DNA of 64,000 nucleotides from JAWKTV01 sp041398905 (GTDB lineage: Bacteria > Planctomycetota > Planctomycetia > Planctomycetales > Planctomycetaceae). Within the stretch, counting starts at the first letter, position 1. Each line of letters opens with the position of its first letter. The stretch is from assembly GCA_041398905.1 (NCBI GenBank), contig JAWKTV010000010.1, positions 124,001 to 188,000 on the forward strand, in the 5' to 3' direction. Position numbers and translations under genes: made by a program. Shown piece after piece: positions 57,152 to 64,000 of this stretch. The notes below the pieces were generated by a model that saw nothing but the letters and a program-made list of their open reading frames with translations, did not search any database and was not told the origin of the DNA.

Positions 57152-57634
57152 ATGCCGGACCTGACGCACTTCGACGACGAGGGCGCGAGCCGCATGGTTG
57201 ATGTGGGCGAGAAGCCCGTCACCCGCCGCACCGCCCGAGCGGAGGCTCTGGTGCGAATGCGGCCGACAACTCTCGATCGGATTCGCCAGCGTGGCATGGC
57301 CAAAGGGGACGTGCTCGAAGTCGCCCGGCTGGCGGGTATCATGGCCAGCAAGCGAACCGACGAGCTGATCCCGCTCTGTCACTCGCTCGGCCTCGACCGC
57401 GCGGAGGTCCAGTTCGATTTCCTCGACACGCAAACCCTGCGCATCGAAACGTTGGTGAGTAACGAGGGGAAGACGGGCGTCGAAATGGAGGCCCTGACGG
57501 CGGCCAGCATTGCCGCCCTCACCGTTTACGACATGTGCAAGGCGATCGACCGCGGCATGGAGATCGCCGCCGTCCGCCTGCTGGAGAAGACGGGCGGCCG
57601 CAGCGGGCACTTTCTCCGTGCGTCGACGCCGTAA
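57152..57634 (+). CDS. moaC: cyclic pyranopterin monophosphate synthase MoaC
   Basis: 160 residues. SRMVDVGEKPVTRRTARAEALVRM, KGDVLEVARLAGIMASKRTDELIPLCHSLGLDRAEVQFDF, VSNEGKTGVEMEALTAASIAALTVYDMCKAIDRGMEI and RLLEKTGGRSGHF are the family landmarks (PLCH, the KTGVEME block, and the conserved DMCKA). It closes the pyranopterin ring in molybdenum cofactor synthesis. The other moa genes are not in this window. Confidence 0.97.
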   Translation: MPDLTHFDDEGASRMVDVGEKPVTRRTARAEALVRMRPTTLDRIRQRGMAKGDVLEVARLAGIMASKRTDELIPLCHSLGLDRAEVQFDFLDTQTLRIETLVSNEGKTGVEMEALTAASIAALTVYDMCKAIDRGMEIAAVRLLEKTGGRSGHFLRASTP

Positions 57635-57757
57635 CGGCGCGCACGTCCCCCCAGCCGGGCCAACAGCCGTACGTTGACACGTCGCCAACAAACGAGTGCC
57701 CCTGAACTCATCCCAACGTCTGTTTGTTCATCCCGCCGCTTGAGATAAGATTCCGGG

Positions 57758-58753
57758 ATGGATGCACTCGCTGCTCGCCTGTCGATCGTCGCTGGCCCCG
57801 ATTCCGGGAAGGAGTTCGGGCTAACGAACGACCTCGCGCACATCGGCCGTGGAGCGGACAACGACATCGAGCTTTCGGATCCGCACCTCGCCGATCATGA
57901 AGCGACCATCGCCAGTCGTAATGGCCGATTCGCGATCTACGTGCCGCTGGAGCGGCAGGTGGAGGTCGATGGCAGCGTCGTCCCCGCGGAACGCTGGGTG
58001 TGGCTGCCGATGACCGCCCGCATCCGCTTTGGGATGACCACCGAGTGCGACTTTTCCACCGTCCCGCTGCCGGGTGCGATCGCCGATGGAAACGAAGCCA
58101 ACGTCAGCACCGTCACCTTGCCGATGGCCGAACCACGCGAACCGGCTGAGGCGAGTGGCGAGGACGGCACTGCTCCGCCGCGACCGACGACCGCCAGCGT
58201 CAAGACGCCTCCCAAACTTCCGACCGGTCGCCGCCGCAAGGTGGTCCGCAAGGCCGATGTCGCCCGCTTCATCACCGACCAGCCGGGTGATCCGCTCGTC
58301 CGGCTGGGTGAGGACGGCAAGCTGCCCGAACTCGCACTGGCGGACGCCACCGATCGGAAGAAATCCGATCGTCCCGAAGAGCGAAATCCACTCGTGCTCT
58401 ACGGCGCGCTCACCTGCAGCTTCGTCATGTCGATCGGCATGCTCCTCATCGACGATTCCCCGACAGGCACCACCTCCCGCGAGCGGGACGGTGCGCGACA
58501 ACAGCTCGAACAGTTCTTCGGCGAGGCTGGTTCCGAACTCGAACCCTATCAGATCGCCCTGCGGCAAGCCCGTATCGAGTACTCGCAGGGCGACTACTCC
58601 GATGAACGTGTCGAGTACCGCCGCGTGCTCAACATGCTCAACGCCGCCGATGTCCGGTCGCACCCCCAGGGCCTGACCGGCCGGGCGACCCGCCGCGGCA
58701 AAGCCAGCGATGAAGAACTGCGGGCCGCGCTGGAAACGCTGTTGGGCGACTGA
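57758..58753 (+). CDS. FHA-domain membrane protein
   Basis: 331 residues. The first 100 form an FHA domain (RLSIVAGPDSGKEFGLTNDLAHIGRGADNDIELSDPHLADHEATIASRNGRFAIY), which binds phosphothreonine. A basic linker (GRRRKVVRKADVARF) and one membrane segment (LYGALTCSFVMSIGMLLI) follow, then a helical tail with an acidic and basic mixture. It may bring a phosphorylated partner to the membrane; Ser/Thr kinase signalling is common in planctomycetes. Confidence 0.75.
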   Translation: MDALAARLSIVAGPDSGKEFGLTNDLAHIGRGADNDIELSDPHLADHEATIASRNGRFAIYVPLERQVEVDGSVVPAERWVWLPMTARIRFGMTTECDFSTVPLPGAIADGNEANVSTVTLPMAEPREPAEASGEDGTAPPRPTTASVKTPPKLPTGRRRKVVRKADVARFITDQPGDPLVRLGEDGKLPELALADATDRKKSDRPEERNPLVLYGALTCSFVMSIGMLLIDDSPTGTTSRERDGARQQLEQFFGEAGSELEPYQIALRQARIEYSQGDYSDERVEYRRVLNMLNAADVRSHPQGLTGRATRRGKASDEELRAALETLLGD

Positions 58754-58813
58754 CCGGTCGGCCCCGCCCGGTCCGTGGCGTCCGTTGTCGCCGAACATCC
58801 CTGATCCAAGCAC

Positions 58814-59611
58814 TTGCGACGCACCGTCATGCTGGCCGGTAACTTCGTCACCATGCTGCTCAAGCCGGTCACACGGCTGATCGTCGGCGCGGTCGCGATC
58901 CCGGCGGTCAGGCTCGTCCGCCGCCGCATCCCGCGGCTGCGGGACTGGGACGATGAACTGGAGAAAGATGTCGAGCAGTGGTTTCGCGGCTCGCTGCTGC
59001 TGCTCGTCGCCACCAAGAATACCGAGTTGTGGCTGATTCGCTGGTTCGAGGAACTGCTGGGCGTCGGTGCGGAGGCGAGCTGGGACCTCAACCAGTGGTA
59101 CATCACCGCCGGTCGGCTGCTGCTCGCCATCGGCGTGGTCGAGTCGATGCCCGACCAGGAACTGTTCTCGATCATTCACCCCGGCCCCCGCTGGAATTAC
59201 GACCGCAAGCAGTCCTTCAGCGACAACCTCCGCTGCCAGTTCAAGCCGATCTGCCGCGGGCTGCTCTGCCAGCACCTCAACCGCTCCTCACCGGTGCTCG
59301 CCATCCTCACCGTCTTCTTTGACGGCGCGCTCGGCTGGACCTTTTACGTCGTCGCCATCCTGCAATATCTAATCATCGGGCTGGTGACCTCACGAGACCG
59401 GGCGCTGGACGTGCTGTCGCGGTTCGATCACGCCGTCGCCGAGCGACGCCGCGAGATCATCGAGGAGTTCAACCTGGATGACGCCGCCGCTGGTACTGCA
59501 GTCAACTCCTCCGCCGACTCCGCAGCCGCGCCGGCCTCCGACGCATCGAAGGACTCCTCCGAGACTGGCGACCCGCCCCCCGCCGCGCCTACCATGCGGG
59601 CGAATCAGTGA
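58814..59611 (+). CDS. membrane protein of unknown function
   Basis: 265 residues from a TTG/ATG region at 58814. Membrane-like segments occur near the start (LIVGAVAIPAVRLV), at SLLLLVATKNTELWLI and near residue 185 (TFYVVAILQYLIIGLV). The C-terminal 45 residues are A/S/P-rich and disordered. It directly follows the FHA gene, on the same strand, and may act with it. No family recognised. Confidence 0.6.
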   Translation: MRRTVMLAGNFVTMLLKPVTRLIVGAVAIPAVRLVRRRIPRLRDWDDELEKDVEQWFRGSLLLLVATKNTELWLIRWFEELLGVGAEASWDLNQWYITAGRLLLAIGVVESMPDQELFSIIHPGPRWNYDRKQSFSDNLRCQFKPICRGLLCQHLNRSSPVLAILTVFFDGALGWTFYVVAILQYLIIGLVTSRDRALDVLSRFDHAVAERRREIIEEFNLDDAAAGTAVNSSADSAAAPASDASKDSSETGDPPPAAPTMRANQ

Positions 59612-59652
59612 CACTGCTGATGGCCGTCCCAAGTTTGCTCAGGAATCACACC

Positions 59653-61025
59653 ATGCCGCGACTCCGTCCCCTGCTCGCGCTCGTCGCGCTCTGCTCACTG
59701 CTCAGCTCCTCAACAACGCGTGCCGACGACCCGGCCCCGCTCAAGCCGGTGCTGCCCGGCCTGGAACTCGCCGATGGCGACAGCATCGTCTTCCTCGGCG
59801 ACAGCATCACGCATCAGCGGCTCTACACGCAGTATGTCGAGGACTACTTCTACACCCGGATGCCACACCTGCGGCTCCAGTTGCACAACGCCGGCGTCGG
59901 CGGCGCCAGGGCCTGGGACGCGCTCGCCCGCTTCGATGAAGACGTCGCGGCGTACAACCCGAAGTACGTCACGATTCTGCTCGGTATGAACGACGGCAGC
60001 TACCAGCCGTACAACGAAGAGGTTTTCCTGACCTACGAGCGGGACATGACCGCCCTGCTCGCACGATTGGAAGAGATCAACGCGATCGCCATCCCGATGA
60101 CGCCGACGATGTTCGACGCCCGGGCCGACCGCATGAAGGCCAACAACCGCCGCGATCCGCGATCGATCGCGCTGTACAACTCCGTGCTCGCCTACTACGG
60201 CACGTGGCTGCGGGACGAAGCGGAACAGCGGGGGCTGGGCTTCGTCGACATGTGGGGGCCGCTCAACAACATCACCCTCGAACAGCGAAAGAAAGACCCG
60301 AAATTCACGCTCATTCAGGACGCCATCCACCCGGGGGCGAGCGGCCAGGTCGTCATGGCGACCGCGATCATCAACGACCTTGCTCTCCCCCGGCAGGTGT
60401 CGACGATCACCATCCAACTGCCGACCGGGGACGCCGGCAAGATCGTTTCGCGCGCCAACGGCGGCGAACTGACGGACGTACTTCGGAGCGAACAGGGAGT
60501 CACCTTCACGTTCACTGCGAAGTCGCTCCCCTGGGTGCTGCCGGAGGAAGCCGCCCTTGGCGTCGAGTTGACCAAGCTGGGCCACAAGCTGAGCCGCGAG
60601 GCTCTCGAAGTCCACGGCCTCCCCGCTGGCCAGTACAAGCTGGTGATTGATGGCGTGGAAGTTGGCCAGTACTCCGCCGCCACTCTGGAACGTCACGTCG
60701 AACTGCAGGGCAACGCGAAAACCCCCAGTATCAGCAGGCACTGCAGGTGGCCCTGCTCAACAAGCAGCGTAACGAAGGTCCGATCAATGACTTGCGCCGT
60801 GAGTGGTCGAACTTCCAGCGATTCGCCCGTGCCCGGCAGGCTGCGGAGGCGCAGCCCGCAAACGAGGAGTTGCAGAAGCAACTCGCCACGCTGACGGAGC
60901 AGACCGCCGGCCGCGCCGACCGCGTCGCCGACGCCAATGCCCGGGCCAAGGCCATCGAAGATCAAATCTTCGAGATCAACCAGCCCCCCGCCCGGAAGTA
61001 CGAGTTGATCCGCGTGACTCCGTAG
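59653..61025 (+). CDS. SGNH/GDSL hydrolase, secreted (frameshifted near the C-terminus)
   Basis: The ATG at 59653 opens a signal peptide (LLALVALCSLLSSSTTRA). DGDSIVFLGDSITHQRLYTQYVEDYF is SGNH block I, with the nucleophile in GDSIT; LHNAGVGGARAWDALARF gives block II; VTILLGMNDGSYQ block III; and DAIHPGASGQVVMATAI block V with the D-x-x-H. A frame change near 60735 leads to QQALQVALLNKQRNEGPINDLRREWSNFQRFARARQ and a coiled-coil tail ending at 61025. About 457 residues. It probably deacylates sugars or polysaccharides outside the cytoplasm. Confidence 0.85.
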
Positions 61026-61348
61026 CAGTCACCTGATGCCCGGCACGATTCGAGGCGGCGTGCGGCAGCACCTCCGCTGCACCGGTGCGCCGCAGCGCCG
61101 GGGCTTCGCATCGGGCTGGCCTCACGCTGGCTGGTCGTGCTATATTGCCCGGTTCGCCGGAGACGGTATCGATACGCGTCGGGAGAAGCGGCCAGTGGTG
61201 GTCGTTTCGCGCGCATCGCTCAGTAACCTTTCGCATGTAACGTTTCGTCACGAGATCAGACGCCATCAGCGGCCTGCCTGTTCGGGTGGCCGGCTGATCG
61301 TTCCTCGCGTGACGAGCCGGGGACAGACCTCAAGGACCCTTACCCACT
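61026..61348. other. intergenic stretch before rpsA
   Basis: 323 bp with no convincing gene. It presumably holds the rpsA promoter and leader; I cannot assign -35 and -10 boxes with confidence. Confidence 0.4.
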
Positions 61349-63145
<1,797 letters not shown>

Positions 63146-63190
63146 TCGTTGGCCGGCCCAGCGCCGCCCGTGACTTGTCAGGCAATTCCG

Positions 63191-63225
63191 GACCCGATCG
63201 ACTGCGAAGTCGATCGGGTCTTTTT
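63191..63225 (+). terminator. rho-independent terminator after rpsA
   Basis: GACCCGATCGACT pairs perfectly with AGTCGATCGGGTC (13 bp) around the loop GCGA, followed by TTTTT at 63221-63225. Confidence 0.93.
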
Positions 63226-63615
63226 CGTTGCCCACCCGCCAGGAATGACCGCCATTCCGGTGGGCTGCCCCCGTCTGCTGACTCGCAACCTCTGCAGGCG
63301 AAGCCCGGCCAACGGCCCGAAATGAGCATCAAACCATCGACCTGTCGGGAATTACCGTTCTAATCGGTAAGATCGTTGCCTTCCGTAGAATGCCGCGCCT
63401 ACTATGCAGTCGGGACCTCTTTCGCGAGCGAATGTAGATCGAGGCAGGATTTCTCCGTTCCTGAGAACAGCGGGGACGACAACAGAAATAGCGAACGTTC
63501 CGGTGAACGGGCGCTCCGGGCTGTTTGAATCACGACGTCGGCCACAGATTTGCCGACTGGGTGATTGGTCCGGTTTTGTCACTCTTCGGCCCTCCTGTAT
63601 CACGGAGCGACGCAC
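63226..63615. other. intergenic stretch, no feature recognised
   Basis: About 390 bp after the rpsA terminator. Open frames cross it but none has a recognisable product. GGAG at 63604 serves the next start. Confidence 0.4.
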
Positions 63616-64000
63616 ATGACGCCGCGCGCTTTCGCGGCTCCGCCACTCCGCCCTCGTGGCGGCGATGTTCCTGTTCGCCTGCGCTTGCCCCGGGTTGGGG
63701 TCAGGGGGGCCGGCCGGAGTTCGGACCAGGCGTCGTGGGGCCTGGACCTGGTGGCTTTGGCGGACCGGGCAACAGCACCGTCAGCACCGAACTGCGTCGC
63801 GGCACCGTTCGCGAGGAGTTGGGTCTGTCAGAAGACCAGTCCCGTGCCCTCGACGAATTGCTCAACACCTCGGCCAACGGGGATGTCTTCCGGGAGTACA
63901 TGGGCAGGCTGCGCGAAGCGAAGTCCCCCGAGGAACGGACCGCGCTGCAGCAAGAGTTGCAGGACTCGATGGCCCGCCGCGAGCAGGAGACCTCCGCCCG
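63616..64000 (+). CDS. exported hypothetical protein, 5' part (cut by window edge, frameshifted)
   Basis: The ATG at 63616 follows GGAG. A secretion signal is seen one frame over (LVAAMFLFACACPGLGSGG), then, in a third frame, a glycine-rich stretch (FGPGVVGPGPGGFGGPGN) and TVREELGLSEDQSRALDELLNTSANGDVFREYMGRLREAKSPEERTALQQELQDSMARREQET, a long helix of the kind in planctomycete periplasmic proteins with repeated Spy/CpxP-like helices. Family not certain. Confidence 0.5.
   Translation, partial: MTPRAFAAPPLRPRGGDVPVRLRLPRVGVRGAGRSSDQASWGLDLVALADRATAPSAPNCVAAPFARSWVCQKTSPVPSTNCSTPRPTGMSSGSTWAGCAKRSPPRNGPRCSKSCRTRWPAASRRPPP

Noticed and set aside
57821..59275. 484-residue minus-strand open frame
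   Set aside because: Antisense to the FHA and membrane protein genes; acid/base composition typical of a shadow.

Overview
The window reads as a high-GC chromosomal segment of a planctomycete. The lineage call rests on gene families that are typical of that phylum: DUF1592/1588/1585 and DUF1552 pairs, DUF1501 Tat-exported proteins, DUF1559 pseudopilin-like proteins with a small lipoprotein downstream, TIGR03067, many EF-hand secreted proteins, and sulfatases beside a heparinase. No genus can be named from the sequence alone. Many genes, including housekeeping ones (csrA, pyrB, pyrC), are broken by one-base frame changes with the protein continuing cleanly in the next frame. Sequence or assembly indels are therefore a likelier explanation than decay for most of them, and spans below are given for the restored gene.

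Layout. 1-4200: an operon of a DUF1592-type cytochrome, DUF1552, an unknown TIM-barrel-like protein and an SGNH hydrolase. 4200-9200: two divergent paralogous redoxin/cytochrome c/PHM-like copper proteins and a TetR regulator, with a candidate operator between them. 9200-16500: a polysaccharide-degradation stretch with a deleted beta-lactamase-like gene, a heparinase II/III protein, a sulfatase split by an IS4-like element, and small EF-hand genes; a second copy of the IS lies at 16525-17982. 18200-20450: tRNA-Arg(CCU), a DUF1559 protein and a small lipoprotein. 20900-26600: ClC channel, radical SAM protein, C45-type hydrolase, DUF1501. 27100-29700: csrA, facing the pyrBC operon. 29850-37650: PadR regulator with membrane partner, Tat-exported nuclease/phosphatase-fold protein, metallophosphoesterase, ApbE, gcvPA, PP2C phosphatase.

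37865-52210 is a 14.3 kb integrative island placed in the convergent space between the PP2C gene and a beta-CASP nuclease gene. It is bounded by a 21-bp direct repeat (att core), has clusters of GGTGTCCCG repeats just inside both ends (candidate integrase arm sites), and carries a P4-type tyrosine integrase, an excisionase-like protein, a replication module (initiator-like and helicase-loader-like proteins), HNH and HD-domain proteins, and no recognisable virion genes. Cargo includes a two-gene cassette of unknown function beside attL (degenerate PLD-like protein plus a two-TM protein) and a leftward set of glycan-modification genes ending in an apparent fusion of glycosyltransferase, methyltransferase and sulfotransferase domains. 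This island is the best candidate for an undescribed system in the window.

52460-64000 is ordinary chromosome: beta-CASP nuclease, DUF1559, a prenyltransferase-repeat/HEAT-like protein, moaC, an FHA protein, a membrane protein, an SGNH hydrolase, rpsA with a strong terminator, and a partial secreted protein.
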